Below, piece after piece: positions 33,030-42,417 of a DNA stretch of 64,000 bases; within the stretch, counting starts at the first letter, position 1, and each line of letters begins with the position of its first letter. Made by a program: the position numbers and the translations under genes. The DNA is from Corallococcus sp. AS-1-6 (GTDB taxonomy: Bacteria; Myxococcota; Myxococcia; Myxococcales; Myxococcaceae): positions 1-64,000 of the forward strand of contig NZ_JAIQDE010000017.1 in assembly GCF_020037015.1 (NCBI RefSeq). The letters are read 5' to 3'. The notes under the pieces were generated by a model. It worked only from the letters and a program-made list of their open reading frames with translations. It was not told where the DNA came from and did no database searches.

Positions 33030-33073
33030 CACCCCGGACGCCGGCCCCTTTCACGGCGCCGGCCTCCGGGGTG
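33030..33073. terminator. Strong bidirectional terminator
   Basis: CACCCCGGACGCCGGC (33030-33045) and GCCGGCCTCCGGGGTG (33058-33073) form a 16-bp stem with one mismatch and a 12-base loop. T-rich sequence follows on the plus side (TTGTCTTTC) and, read on the minus strand, CTTGTTTCCC follows. It separates the small lipoprotein gene from the convergent secreted-protein gene ending at 33103. Confidence 0.85.
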
Positions 33074-33102
33074 TTGTCTTTCACGGAGGCTGAAGCCGGG
33101 CG

Positions 33103-34494
33103 CTACGGGAACTGCGCCGCGAAGTCCTGGATGAACCAGTACAGGCTGAGCTGGTGGGACGTGCCCTGCGTCGTGCCGTAATCCGACACGGTCCTGCCCG
33201 CCAGCGCGGGAATCTGGGGACAGGTCAGCTTGCCGTGGATGGCCTGGGCATGGCCGTTGGTGGTCATGGCGCTCGCGTAGCTGGACGTGGAGGGCACCGA
33301 CACCCGGCCCGTCGTGCTGACCGTGTTGTAGGCGCTGGTGTTGGAGAACGAGACGGCGATGGCGTCCGCGTCGAAGGCGTTGTTCCCGGTGATGACCTGG
33401 TTGATGTACGGCGAGCCGCCGTTCACGCGCCAGGTGCCCGCTTCATACGCGGAGGCCACGCCGCTGAGGGTCGTGCGGCCGGTGACGCGCCCCATGTGGT
33501 CGAAGCGGGCCTGGCACGGCGAGGTGCAGGGCACGCTGACGGGGAAGGGGAAGCGCACCGGGAACAGCCCGCCCGGCCGGTAGATGAGGACGTCCCACCA
33601 GTAATAGTAGACCCGGCGCGAGCACCGCAGTCCCAGCGACAGTTGGCTGGAGCCGATGACGGTCCGGTTGAGGGTGACCGGGTACGTGGTGAGGGCGTTG
33701 GCGCTCAGCGTGTGCTTCGCGCCCGGCCCGGTCCAGCCGTAGAGGTCGCGGCCCGGGTAGGAGACGAAGATGTTCTGGGTGGTGGTGGGCGTGCGCGTCG
33801 TCGTGGTCGTCCAGCCGCAGGTGCAGGGGCCGGAGATGGGGATGGGGTACCACCAGGACCACTGCTGGGCGTAGACCATGGCCTCGCCGCGCAGGTGCGG
33901 GAAGTCCTTGGACACCTCCTGCATCAGGTCGTACTCGCCCTGGCCATACCGGGCGTCGAGCTCCGTGAGGGCGGCGTCCAGCTCGCTGCTCACGTGCACG
34001 ACGTCCTGGTCCGACGTGACGCCCCTGGACACGGTGAGGCTGCACTCCTTGTCGCTCGCGCAGTCCAGGTTGACGTCGTAGGGCTGGGTGGCCAGCGGCT
34101 GGCCCTTCGGGTCCTCCAGCACCAGCTTCTGCGCCCAGCCCGTCTGCCAGGGCTTGTCCAGCGCGCCGAACACCTTCACCGTGGAGATTCCGCCTGCCTT
34201 CGGCGTCACGTCCACGCCCGCGGTGGCGCTGTCCTTGCCGTCATACGAGACGAGCTTCGAGGACGCGGGCAGGTCCTCCTGCCGGTCCGTCCACAGGATG
34301 CGCGCGGTCAGCTCCCCGTCCTCCAGCGCCACGTCGAGCACGGTGGCGATGTTCGGGCGGACCTCCTCTTGCGGATCCGCGGCGTGGGCCGGAGCGCCCG
34401 CCAGCAGGCCTCCGAGCGCGAGGGAGGAGGCGGTCAGCGAGCGAAGCCAGGACGGAACGAGGCCGGTCGGGCCTCGCGACGGGGGACGGGGCAT
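33103..34494 (-). CDS. Secreted protein of unknown function, paralogue A
   Basis: A 463-residue exported protein: a Pro/Arg-rich start, then a signal core (SLTASSLALGGLLAGAPAHA). The N-terminal about 130 mature residues look like a beta domain (NIATVLDVALEDGELTARIL). A cysteine pair follows (LDCASDKECSLTV), then a helical stretch (YDLMQEVSKDFPHLRGEAMV), then a T-rich segment with CTCGWTTTTTR, and a C-terminal domain with C-x3-C (CTSPCQARFDHMGRVTGR). It is a clear paralogue of the protein at 34718-36079, with which it shares order, cysteines and motifs. No enzymatic motif is recognised. A -24/-12 promoter lies 71 bp upstream of the start. Confidence 0.8.
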   Translation of the reverse strand: MPRPPSRGPTGLVPSWLRSLTASSLALGGLLAGAPAHAADPQEEVRPNIATVLDVALEDGELTARILWTDRQEDLPASSKLVSYDGKDSATAGVDVTPKAGGISTVKVFGALDKPWQTGWAQKLVLEDPKGQPLATQPYDVNLDCASDKECSLTVSRGVTSDQDVVHVSSELDAALTELDARYGQGEYDLMQEVSKDFPHLRGEAMVYAQQWSWWYPIPISGPCTCGWTTTTTRTPTTTQNIFVSYPGRDLYGWTGPGAKHTLSANALTTYPVTLNRTVIGSSQLSLGLRCSRRVYYYWWDVLIYRPGGLFPVRFPFPVSVPCTSPCQARFDHMGRVTGRTTLSGVASAYEAGTWRVNGGSPYINQVITGNNAFDADAIAVSFSNTSAYNTVSTTGRVSVPSTSSYASAMTTNGHAQAIHGKLTCPQIPALAGRTVSDYGTTQGTSHQLSLYWFIQDFAAQFP

Positions 34495-34564
34495 GGGGCA
34501 ATCCCTTGCGGAGAATGGGGGTCCGCCCTCCAGCGCGAAGGGCTGGAGGGCGGTTCCCCGTCAG

Positions 34565-34580
34565 AGCAGGTCCCGTGCCA
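34565..34580 (-). promoter_or_regulatory. Sigma-54 promoter of paralogue A
   Basis: On the minus strand TGGCACGGGACCTGCT (34580-34565) matches the -24/-12 consensus TGGCACG-N4-TTGCW except for one base, with the GG and GC doublets 10 bases apart. Transcription would begin near 34555, leaving a leader of about 60 bases before the ATG at 34494. A near-identical element precedes the paralogue. Confidence 0.7.
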
Positions 34581-34717
34581 GGGATTGCGCCACGTCTGTG
34601 ATTGACGCGGGCTTGGGAGGAAATGCGTGGTTTTCCACTATGTTTCCGAAAACGTTGCTTGCGCTGGGAATGTGTCCCTTCACGTCACGGAAACCCCGCC
34701 GGGTGTAGCGCCGCGGG

Positions 34718-36079
34718 CTACAGGCCGTTGAAGAAGTTCCAGATGCTGTCCGTGAGGGGGAGCGACTCCGGCGGGAGCGCATAGGTGGACTCGGTGTCCC
34801 AGGCGCGGCCAATGGGGTTCAGGCCTCCGCCCGGGCACACCGCGACTCCCTGGATGGCGATGGCGTAGTTGGCCTGCGCGCGGCCGTAGGGCTGCCAGGT
34901 GAAGGCGTCGCCGTTGTAGGCGTAGAAGGCCTCGCCGGACGTCTGGACGTAGCCGGAACCGCTGCCCACGTCGTTCAGGGTGGTGCTGACGTCGAAGTCA
35001 CCGTCGGTGGGCGCGTAGCGGGTCTCATTCAGGAGCGGGCTCAGGGCATTGCCCAGGTGGTACTTGCTCTGCTCCATGGCCGTGGCGTTGAGGAGGGTCA
35101 TGGGAGGCGGGGGATAGATGGGGGTGGTCCGCGCGGTCGCGCGGCCGGTGATGCGGCCGAAGTGGCTGAAGCGGCCGCTGCACGTCCCGGCGCAGGTGCT
35201 GTAGACGGGCTGGAGCATGCGCACGGTCTTCACCAGACCGCCCGGCTGACGGATGCCCACGTGCTGGGTGAGGATCGAGGCCAACGACGTGCAGTGAAGA
35301 TTCAGGGTGACCCGGCTGCTGCCCTGCGTGGACAGGCGGGCGTTCGAGGCCTGCGTCTGGCGCAGGGGGCGCGCATACAGGTCGTGCGCCGCGCCCAGGC
35401 TCGTTCCCTGGGTGTTGGAGCGCGCATGGGACGTCGTCCAGGAGCACTGGCAGCCCTGGGCGGGGCCGACCTTGACCAGGCCATGGGCGTAGGTCAGGGC
35501 CTCGCCGTACAGCGAGGGCTCACGCCGGGCCACCTCGCGCACCATGTCGAACTGCTTCGTCCCCAGCTCCTTCTCGATGGCGCCGAGCGTCTGCTGCAGG
35601 TCCGTGCTCAGGTGCAGGACCTCGCGGCTGGCGGAGACGCCCGGCGTGGCCGTGAGCTGGCAGGTCTTCTCGTCCTCGCAGGCCAGGCTGACGTCATAGG
35701 GCTGGCTGGCCAGCTCCCGGCCTTTCGCCTCCCGCACGACGAGCCGCTGGGCCCAGCCCGTCTCCCACGGCTCCCGCACCGCGCCGGACAGTTTCACCTC
35801 CACCTCCTCGCCGGCCTTCGGCGAGAGCCGCTCGCCCGCGGTGGGCTTGTCCGTGCCGTCAAGGGACACGACCTCCACCTCCGTGGGCAGGGACTTCGAC
35901 GCCGCGCCCCAGCGGATGCGCGCGGTCAGCTCGCCGTCCTGCATGGACACGTCGAGGATGGTGGCGGGTGCTTCGCTCGTTTCAGCGGCCCGGGCGGGCG
36001 CGGCCACGAACAGGCCACCCACGGCGAACGAGGAGAGGGTCAGGGCGCGAAGCCAGGGAGAGGGGGAACGACGGTGCAT
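34718..36079 (-). CDS. Secreted protein of unknown function, paralogue B
   Basis: A 453-residue exported protein starting at the ATG at 36079 (AGGGAC upstream): MHRRSPSPWLRALTLSSFAV leads a signal peptide ending APARA. It aligns through its length with paralogue A: ATILDVSMQDGELTARIRWG, EPWETGWAQRLVV, SQPYDVSLACEDEKTCQLT, CQCSWTTS, and CAGTCSGRFSHFGRITGR. A helical stretch with EKELGTKQFDMVREVARREP is conserved in type. The two genes and their promoters evidently arose by tandem duplication. No known family recognised; a surface or matrix role in development is conceivable but unproven. Confidence 0.8.
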   Translation of the reverse strand: MHRRSPSPWLRALTLSSFAVGGLFVAAPARAAETSEAPATILDVSMQDGELTARIRWGAASKSLPTEVEVVSLDGTDKPTAGERLSPKAGEEVEVKLSGAVREPWETGWAQRLVVREAKGRELASQPYDVSLACEDEKTCQLTATPGVSASREVLHLSTDLQQTLGAIEKELGTKQFDMVREVARREPSLYGEALTYAHGLVKVGPAQGCQCSWTTSHARSNTQGTSLGAAHDLYARPLRQTQASNARLSTQGSSRVTLNLHCTSLASILTQHVGIRQPGGLVKTVRMLQPVYSTCAGTCSGRFSHFGRITGRATARTTPIYPPPPMTLLNATAMEQSKYHLGNALSPLLNETRYAPTDGDFDVSTTLNDVGSGSGYVQTSGEAFYAYNGDAFTWQPYGRAQANYAIAIQGVAVCPGGGLNPIGRAWDTESTYALPPESLPLTDSIWNFFNGL

Positions 36080-36152
36080 GGTGCTGTCCCTTGGGAAGAG
36101 GGGGTTGCGCCATTTCTGACAGGCGATGTCAGATTTGGCGGGCCGCCCCAAA

Positions 36153-36168
36153 AGCAGGTTGCGTGCCA
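36153..36168 (-). promoter_or_regulatory. Sigma-54 promoter of paralogue B
   Basis: On the minus strand TGGCACGCAACCTGCT (36168-36153) has the same -24 box and -12 box as the element at 34565, differing only in the four spacer bases. It lies 74 bp before the ATG at 36079, the same distance class as for paralogue A. Confidence 0.7.
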
Positions 36169-36270
36169 GGGGTTCTCCGCCTCTGTCGCGCGGCGGACCT
36201 GTAGCGCGAAACGCTACGGGGGCGGCCCGTGAGGGTCGGGCCCGCAGCCCTGGCGTGCTAGAAGGGCAGG

Positions 36271-37101
36271 GTGACCTTCGCCCTTCCCGTCCCGGAGCGC
36301 GCGGGCGTCGCGCGGCTCGCGTTCGAGCGCTCGGGGCCTCGCACCGTGGTGCGCACCGCGCTGGCGCACAGCCCCTTGCGGCTGCTCACGCCGCGCAACC
36401 ACGGCCACGCGGCGTGGGCCTATACCAGCTCCTTCGGTGGCGGGCTGGTGGACGGGGACCACCTGCGCTTGGAGGTGGACGTGGCGGACGGTGCTTGCGC
36501 GCTGCTCGCGACGCAGGGCGCGAACCGCGTCTACCGCTCGCCCCAGGGGTGCCGCAGCGACCTGGTCGCGCGCGTGGGCCCGGACGCGCTGCTGGCGTGG
36601 GTGCCAGACCCCACCGTCTGCTTCACCGGCGCCCGCTACGCGCAGTCCCTGGACGTGACGCTGTCGCCGGGCGCGTCGCTGGTGCTCGCGGACGTGGTGA
36701 CGGCGGGGCGCAGCGCCCGGGGCGAGCGCTGGGCCTTCCTGCACTACGCCTCCCGTCTGCGCGTCGCGCGGGAGGGGCGCGCGCTGGTGGATGAGCGCTG
36801 GGTGCTGGACCCCGCGCACGGCGCGCTGCCGGAGCGGCTGGGCCGCTTCGACGCGCTGGCGTCCGTGCTGCTGGTGGGCCCCGCGTTGAAGGACGCCCGG
36901 GAGTCCCTGGCCGCGCGCGTGGCGGGCCTGCCGGTGCAGCCGCGCGCCCGGGAGGTGGTCTCCGCCAGCCCCCTGGGCGAGGACGGGCTGCTCCTGCGCG
37001 TGGCGGCCGTGTCGCTGGAGACGCTGCTGGGCACCACGCGCGACTGGCTGTCGTTCCTGCCGGGCCTGCTGGGCGACGACCCGTGGGCCCGGCGGGTGTG
37101 A
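36271..37101 (+). CDS. ureD: Urease accessory protein UreD (UreH)
   Basis: A 276-residue UreD, the scaffold that binds the urease apoprotein and, with UreF and UreG, delivers nickel. Family blocks visible: LLTPRNHGHAAWAYTSSFGG (the GGG-L-V-x-G-D-x-L region continues LVDGDHLRLEVDV), ALLATQGANRVYRSPQG, LLAWVPDPTVCFTGARYAQS and SLVLADVVTAGRSARGERWA. The start is a GTG at 36271 after GAAGGGCAGG. It leads the urease cluster but is separated from ureAB by an oppositely oriented protease gene whose stop codon directly abuts the ureD stop (36271-37101 and 37102). Confidence 0.93.
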   Translation: MTFALPVPERAGVARLAFERSGPRTVVRTALAHSPLRLLTPRNHGHAAWAYTSSFGGGLVDGDHLRLEVDVADGACALLATQGANRVYRSPQGCRSDLVARVGPDALLAWVPDPTVCFTGARYAQSLDVTLSPGASLVLADVVTAGRSARGERWAFLHYASRLRVAREGRALVDERWVLDPAHGALPERLGRFDALASVLLVGPALKDARESLAARVAGLPVQPRAREVVSASPLGEDGLLLRVAAVSLETLLGTTRDWLSFLPGLLGDDPWARRV

Positions 37102-38307
37102 CTAATAGCGGGTGATGTCGAACGTGCTGTAGTCCTTGTACAGCTCGCTGAGGTGATCCGCCGTCAGGTTGACCGCGTCCTCGTGGCTGTCCGTCTTCCA
37201 CTCGGCGGTGTTCGCATCCAGCAAGCGGTTCGGGCCGTCCGTCTTGTGCAGGCCCAGCACGTGGCCCTCCGCGGACTCGCCCGACTTGCGCAGGCCGATG
37301 CGGTAGTGGCCGTTCTCCTTCGTGCCGGCGTACAGCTTCTGCGCGAAGGTGTCGGAGGTGATGGGCTCGAAGTCCTGCACCTTCACGCCCGGGTGGCCGC
37401 CGCCACGGCCGGTGCGGAAGTCGTCCACCAGGCTGGCGATGGCCGTCTGCTTCTGGGCGATGGCGTCCTTGTCCTGGTTGAGCTGGGCCATCCCGTCCTT
37501 GAGCTCCTGGGTCAACTGGCTGCGCTGCGCCTTCAGACCCTGGCGCTGCTCCAGCGTGAGGTCCGGGTTCGTGAGCAGCTCGTTGATCTCCTTGCGCTGC
37601 GCGCTCTTGCCCTGGAGCTGCTCCACGCGGCCCTGGAGCTTGGAGATGTCGTCCATGTGCGCGCCGTTCAGCTTCGTGAGCGCGTCGCTCTGCAGGTGCT
37701 CGGCGTGCTGCTTGTCGATGAGCTTGCCGAAGTGATTGTCCGTCAGCTTGCCGAACGCCTGCGAGCCCTTCATCGGGTCACCGCCCGCCTCCTTGCCGGT
37801 GCGGATCCACTCGGAGGTCATCGCGCTGCACACGCCCGCGTCCGTGCCCGCGGGCAGGTTCGGCTGCTTCAGCATCGGATGGCCGCCCTGGTCCGTGTAG
37901 CGCAGGACCTCCGCGCCCGGGTTCTCCAGCTTCAGGTCCTCGACCAGCTTCTGGATTTCAGGGCGCGGCGCCACGGCCCTGCCCTTGCCCGGCGTGCGGC
38001 CCAGGGCCAGGTCCGCGATGTCGCTCTCGGAGAGGTTGGGCGACTGAAGCTGCGGGCCCTGGAGCGAGTGCGCGTCGATGGTCGGGCGCGACGAGGACGC
38101 CTGCGGCTGTCCGGACGTCTTGAACGCGTCACCCTGGGGCGTCGTTCCGGTGGGAGTCGTCGGCCGGGAGACAGCCGGCGAGGCGTTGGGCGTCTCGGCC
38201 GTCGCGCCCGGCTTGGAGAAGGTCGGGGTCGCCACCGCGTTCGTCGTCTTCGGCGGAGCAGGAGGCGCCGTGGGCGTCTTGGGGAAGCCGGCCTTGAAGC
38301 TCTTCAT
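37102..38307 (-). CDS. YopT-type (C58) cysteine protease-like protein
   Basis: A 401-residue protein without a signal peptide. The first about 140 residues are Pro/Thr/Ser-rich and probably unstructured. The catalytic signature of C58 proteases (YopT, AvrPphB) is visible: C160 in AGVCSAMTSEWI, H349 in EGHVLGLHK and D364 in RLLDANTAEW, with the His-Asp spacing of 15 as in known members. Between C160 and H349 lies an insertion with a coiled coil (residues about 200-290, LQGRVEQLQGKSAQRKEINE). It starts at the ATG at 38307. Known C58 enzymes are effectors injected into eukaryotic cells; here it could be a predation or antagonism effector. It interrupts the urease cluster on the opposite strand. 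Confidence 0.75.
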   Translation of the reverse strand: MKSFKAGFPKTPTAPPAPPKTTNAVATPTFSKPGATAETPNASPAVSRPTTPTGTTPQGDAFKTSGQPQASSSRPTIDAHSLQGPQLQSPNLSESDIADLALGRTPGKGRAVAPRPEIQKLVEDLKLENPGAEVLRYTDQGGHPMLKQPNLPAGTDAGVCSAMTSEWIRTGKEAGGDPMKGSQAFGKLTDNHFGKLIDKQHAEHLQSDALTKLNGAHMDDISKLQGRVEQLQGKSAQRKEINELLTNPDLTLEQRQGLKAQRSQLTQELKDGMAQLNQDKDAIAQKQTAIASLVDDFRTGRGGGHPGVKVQDFEPITSDTFAQKLYAGTKENGHYRIGLRKSGESAEGHVLGLHKTDGPNRLLDANTAEWKTDSHEDAVNLTADHLSELYKDYSTFDITRY

Positions 38308-38429
38308 GGGGGACTCCGGAGGGGGAGAACGGCGCGAGGGGCCCCCATCCTGGCCCACGCTAACGCGTCGCGCTAGGGTCTGACGGGTCGGCGCATCCCG
38401 CACCCGGAAGAACCGAGGGAGTCGGACCC

Positions 38430-39212
38430 ATGCATCTGTCCCCCCGTGACGTGGACAAGCTGCTCTTGCACCAGGCGGGCGTCGTCGCCCAGAAGCGATT
38501 GGCGCGAGGCCTGCGCCTCAACTACCCGGAGGCGGTGGCGCTCATCGCCACGCAGTTGCTGGAGTACATCCGTGACGGCAGGAGCGTGGCGGAGCTGATG
38601 GACCTGGGGCGCCGGTTCCTGGGGCGCGCGCAGGTGATGGACGGCGTGCCGGAGATGCTCGCGGAGGTGCAGGTGGAGGGCACCTTCCCGGACGGCACCA
38701 AGCTCGTCACCGTGCACCACCCGGTGGTGGCGGAGCACGGGGACCTGTCGCTCGCGCTCCACGGCAGCTTCCTGCCGGTGCCGCCGCTGGAGCGCTTCAC
38801 CGTGCCCGCCGCGTCGCCGGAGGGCGCCCCCGGTGCCGTGCGCGCGGCGGAGGGCGCGCTGGAGCTCAACGCGGGCCGCGAGGCCATCACCCTGCGCGTC
38901 ACGCACCGGGGCGACCGGCCCATCCAGGTGGGCAGCCACTACGCGTTCGCGGAAGTGAACCGCGCGCTGGTGTTCGACCGGGGCCGCGCCTACGGCCACC
39001 GGCTGGACATCCCCGCGGGCACGGCGGTGCGCTTCGAGCCCGGCGAGGTGAAGACGGTGCCGCTGGTCCCCATCGCGGGCGAGCAGGTGGTGCGCGGCGG
39101 CAACGCGCTGGGCAGCGGCAAGGTGTCCGACGAAGGCCGCCAGCGCCTGCTGGACGCGGTGCGCGCGCAGGGCTTCGGTCACGAGGAAGAGCCCGAGGAG
39201 GACCGCTCATGA
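38430..39212 (+). CDS. ureAB: Urease gamma-beta fusion subunit
   Basis: A 260-residue fusion of urease gamma and beta subunits. Residues 1-100 are gamma ([58 protein letters not shown]); residues about 140-240 are beta ([59 protein letters not shown]). Together with UreC it forms the enzyme that hydrolyses urea to ammonia and carbamate. Such fusions are known from Helicobacter and some other bacteria. The stop overlaps the ureC start by 4 bases (ATGA), implying coupled translation. CGAGGGAG precedes the ATG. Confidence 0.94.
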   Translation: MHLSPRDVDKLLLHQAGVVAQKRLARGLRLNYPEAVALIATQLLEYIRDGRSVAELMDLGRRFLGRAQVMDGVPEMLAEVQVEGTFPDGTKLVTVHHPVVAEHGDLSLALHGSFLPVPPLERFTVPAASPEGAPGAVRAAEGALELNAGREAITLRVTHRGDRPIQVGSHYAFAEVNRALVFDRGRAYGHRLDIPAGTAVRFEPGEVKTVPLVPIAGEQVVRGGNALGSGKVSDEGRQRLLDAVRAQGFGHEEEPEEDRS

Positions 39213-40924
39213 GCCGCAAGCTGGACAGACGTCACTACGCGGACATGTTCGGTCCCACCACGGGGGACCGCGTGCGGCTGGGGGACACCGGCCTGTGGCT
39301 CCAGGTGGAGCGCGACGCCACCGTGTACGGCGACGAGTGCAAGTTCGGCGGCGGCAAGGTGCTGCGTGAAGGCATGGGCCAGCGCGCGGGCGCGGGCGAC
39401 GCGGACGCGCTCGACTGCGTCATCACCAACGCGCTGGTGGTGGACTGGACGGGCATCTTCAAGGCGGACGTGGGCATCAAGGCGGGGCGCATCCTCGCCC
39501 TCGGCAAGGCGGGCAACCCGGACGTCATGGCGGGCGTCACGCCGGGCATGGTGGTGGGCGTCACCACGGAGGTCATCGCGGGTGAAGGGCTCCTCCTCAC
39601 CGCGGGCGGCCTGGACACCCATATCCACTTCATCAGCCCGCAGCAGGCGGACGAGGCCATCGCCAGCGGCATCACCACCTGGGTGGGCGGCGGCACCGGC
39701 CCGGCCACCGGCACCAACGCCACCACCTGCACGCCGGGCGCGTGGAACCTGGCGCGCATGCTGGAGGCCACGGACACGCTGCCCCTGAACATCGGCCTCA
39801 CCGGCAAGGGCAACACGTCCCTGCCGGAGGGGCTGCTGGAGCAGGTCCGCGCGGGCGCCATCGGCCTGAAGCTGCACGAGGACTGGGGCACCACGCCCGC
39901 GGCCATCGACACGTGCCTCACGCTGGCGGACGCGGAGGACGTGCAGGTCACCATCCACACGGACACGCTCAACGAGTCCGGCTACGTGGATGACTCGCTG
40001 GCGGCGTTCAAGGGCCGCACCATCCACACGTACCACTCGGAGGGCGCGGGCGGCGGCCACGCGCCGGACATCATCCGCGTGTGCGGCGCGCCCAACGTGC
40101 TGCCCAGCTCCACCAACCCCACGCGGCCGTACACGGTGAACACGCTGGATGAGCACCTGGACATGCTCATGGTGTGTCACCACCTGGACCGCGAGATTCC
40201 GGAGGACGTGGCCTTCGCGGAGAGCCGCATCCGCGGAGAGACCATCGCCGCGGAGGACATCCTCCACGACCTGGGCGCCATCAGCATGATGGCCTCCGAC
40301 AGCCAGGCCATGGGCCGCGTGGGCGAGGTCATCACCCGCACGTGGCAGACGGCGCACAAGATGCGCGAGCAGCGCGGGCGCCTTGCCGGTGAGCAGGGGG
40401 ACAACGACAACCTGCGCATCCGCCGCTACGTGGCGAAGTACACCATCAACCCGGCCATCGCCCACGGGCTGTCCCATGAGGTCGGCTCCGTGGAGCCGGG
40501 CAAGCTCGCGGACCTGGTGCTGTGGCGGCCCGCCTTCTTCGGCGCGAAGCCGGAGCTGGTCATCAAGGGTGGCTTCATCGCGTGGGGCCAGATGGGGGAC
40601 GCGAACGCGTCCATCCCCACGCCGCAGCCGTACCTCATGCGCCCCATGTTCGGCGCGCGCGGAAGGGCGCGCGGCTCCACCAGCCTCGCCTTCGTGTCCG
40701 GGCGCGCGCTGCGGGAGGGCACCGTGCAGGGGCTGGGGCTCACCAAGCGGCTGTCCGCGGTGGTGGGCTGCCGCGCGCTGGGCAAGAAGGACATGCGCCT
40801 CAACGACGCGCTGCCGGTCATCACGGTGGACCCGGAGACGTACGAGGTCCGCGCGGACGGGGAGCTTTTGCGCTGCGAGCCCGCCACCTGGCTGCCCCTG
40901 GCGCAGCGCTACTCGCTGTTCTGA
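39209..40924 (+). CDS. ureC: Urease alpha subunit
   Basis: The catalytic subunit of urease, 571 residues (usual about 567-573). The dinickel site residues are all present: H138 and H140 ([12 protein letters not shown]), the carbamylated lysine K221 (GLKLHEDWG), and the flap with C323-H324 ([11 protein letters not shown]). Other blocks are [16 protein letters not shown] at the start, [17 protein letters not shown] and [10 protein letters not shown]. The enzyme releases ammonia from urea in the cytoplasm. It overlaps ureAB by 4 bases and is followed 12 bp later by ureF, so the three form one transcript. Confidence 0.96.
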   Translation: MSRKLDRRHYADMFGPTTGDRVRLGDTGLWLQVERDATVYGDECKFGGGKVLREGMGQRAGAGDADALDCVITNALVVDWTGIFKADVGIKAGRILALGKAGNPDVMAGVTPGMVVGVTTEVIAGEGLLLTAGGLDTHIHFISPQQADEAIASGITTWVGGGTGPATGTNATTCTPGAWNLARMLEATDTLPLNIGLTGKGNTSLPEGLLEQVRAGAIGLKLHEDWGTTPAAIDTCLTLADAEDVQVTIHTDTLNESGYVDDSLAAFKGRTIHTYHSEGAGGGHAPDIIRVCGAPNVLPSSTNPTRPYTVNTLDEHLDMLMVCHHLDREIPEDVAFAESRIRGETIAAEDILHDLGAISMMASDSQAMGRVGEVITRTWQTAHKMREQRGRLAGEQGDNDNLRIRRYVAKYTINPAIAHGLSHEVGSVEPGKLADLVLWRPAFFGAKPELVIKGGFIAWGQMGDANASIPTPQPYLMRPMFGARGRARGSTSLAFVSGRALREGTVQGLGLTKRLSAVVGCRALGKKDMRLNDALPVITVDPETYEVRADGELLRCEPATWLPLAQRYSLF

Positions 40925-40936
40925 CGGAGGCTCGCC

Positions 40937-41599
40937 ATGGCATCCGGCTGGAGGGTGTTGCAGTTGGCGGACTCGGGGTTCCCCACGGGCGGCTTCGCGC
41001 ACTCGGGGGGGCTGGAGGCCGCGGTGCAGGCGGGCGAGGTGCGCGGCCCGGGGGACGTGCGGCGCTTCGTGGAGGCGCTGGCGTGGCAGGCGGGCCTGGG
41101 CGGCCTGCCGCTGGTGGGCGCGGCGTGGCGCGAGCCCGCTTCAGTGCCGGCGCTGGACGCGAGAGCGGACGCGTTCCTCACCAACCACGTCGCGAACCGG
41201 GCCAGCCGCACGCAAGGGCGGGCCTTCCTGGACACCTGCGCGCGCATCTTCCCGGAGGCCGTGGGGCCCGTGCGCGAGGCGGCCCGCGCGGCCGGCGTGA
41301 AGTTCCACCACGCGCCCGCGTTCGGCGCGGTGCTGCGCGCGCTGGACGTGGAGCACGAGGACGCGCTGCGCCTCTTCCTGTCGCTCACCCTGCGGGGCGC
41401 CCTGTCCGCGGGCGTGCGCATGGGCGTCATCGGCACGCATGAGTCCCACCAGGTGCAGCACGCGGCCACGCCGCTCCTGGAGGCCGTCCTGGAGCAATGC
41501 AAGGCATTGGGCGTGGAGGACCTGGCCCAGCCCGCGCCGCTGTGGGACCTGGTGGGCGCCACGCATGACCGGCTGTACTCCCGGCTGTTCCTGTCCTGA
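40937..41599 (+). CDS. ureF: Urease accessory protein UreF
   Basis: A 220-residue UreF. It begins with the family signature [20 protein letters not shown] and has the conserved C-terminal run [20 protein letters not shown]. UreF bridges UreD and UreG in the maturation complex and may gate GTP hydrolysis. It lies 12 bp behind ureC and 28 bp before ureG. ACGGAGG lies just upstream of the ATG. Confidence 0.92.
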   Translation: MASGWRVLQLADSGFPTGGFAHSGGLEAAVQAGEVRGPGDVRRFVEALAWQAGLGGLPLVGAAWREPASVPALDARADAFLTNHVANRASRTQGRAFLDTCARIFPEAVGPVREAARAAGVKFHHAPAFGAVLRALDVEHEDALRLFLSLTLRGALSAGVRMGVIGTHESHQVQHAATPLLEAVLEQCKALGVEDLAQPAPLWDLVGATHDRLYSRLFLS

Positions 41600-41627
41600 A
41601 GCCAGACACGAAAAGGAAGCGCGAGAC

Positions 41628-42344
41628 ATGCACGACGACGACCACCGCGGCCATGGGCAGGACGGGCACGAGCACACGCACGAGGACTGGGAACACCCGG
41701 GCCACTTCGACGCGCGCGACAAGCCGCACCGGCGGGACTACTCGCAGCGGGCCTTCACGGTTGGGATTGGCGGGCCGGTGGGCAGCGGCAAGACGGCGCT
41801 GGTGCTGGCCCTGTGCAAGAAGCTGCGGGACCAGTACCGCCTGGGCGTGGTGACCAACGACATCTTCACCAAGGAGGACGCGGAGTTCCTGGTGCGCAAC
41901 CAGGCCCTGTCCCCGGAGCGCATCAAGGCGGTGGAGACGGGCGGCTGCCCCCACGCCGCCATCCGCGAGGACATCAGCCACAACCTGCTCGCGCTGGAGC
42001 AGTTGATGGAGGAGCTGCACCCGGAGCTGCTCATCGTGGAGAGCGGCGGTGACAACCTGGCCGCCCAGTACAGCCGCGAGCTGGCGGACTACACGGTGTA
42101 CGTCATCGACGTGGCGGGCGGGGACAAGGTGCCGCGCAAGGGCGGGCCCGGTATTACGCAGTCGGACCTTTTGATCATCAACAAGACGGACCTGGCACCG
42201 CACGTGGGGGCGGACCTGGGCGTGATGGAGCGGGACGCCCGGAAGATGCGGGGCGAGGGCCCCTTCGTCTTCACGCAGGTCACACGCGATGTCGGGGTGG
42301 ACGCGGTGGTGGGCCACCTGCTCGACGCCTGGCGGCGGCGCTAA
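41628..42344 (+). CDS. ureG: Urease accessory GTPase UreG with histidine-rich N-terminus
   Basis: A 238-residue SIMIBI GTPase. The P-loop is GGPVGSGKT (residues 48-56); the metal motif CPH is in [11 protein letters not shown], and NKTDLAPHV is the guanine-specificity motif. UreG hydrolyses GTP to drive nickel insertion into urease. The first 34 residues contain nine histidines (from [20 protein letters not shown]), much longer and richer than in standard UreG (about 205 residues). No ureE is present in the cluster; this tail may store or donate nickel in its place, as seen for some UreG and HypB proteins. AAAAGGAAG lies upstream of the ATG. Confidence 0.94.
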   Translation: MHDDDHRGHGQDGHEHTHEDWEHPGHFDARDKPHRRDYSQRAFTVGIGGPVGSGKTALVLALCKKLRDQYRLGVVTNDIFTKEDAEFLVRNQALSPERIKAVETGGCPHAAIREDISHNLLALEQLMEELHPELLIVESGGDNLAAQYSRELADYTVYVIDVAGGDKVPRKGGPGITQSDLLIINKTDLAPHVGADLGVMERDARKMRGEGPFVFTQVTRDVGVDAVVGHLLDAWRRR

Positions 42345-42417
42345 GCACTGGACGAAAGGCGTCCCCACCCGATACCCGCGCCGACACACCGGGGCGGGTT
42401 GTGTCAGGGTGCGCGCC

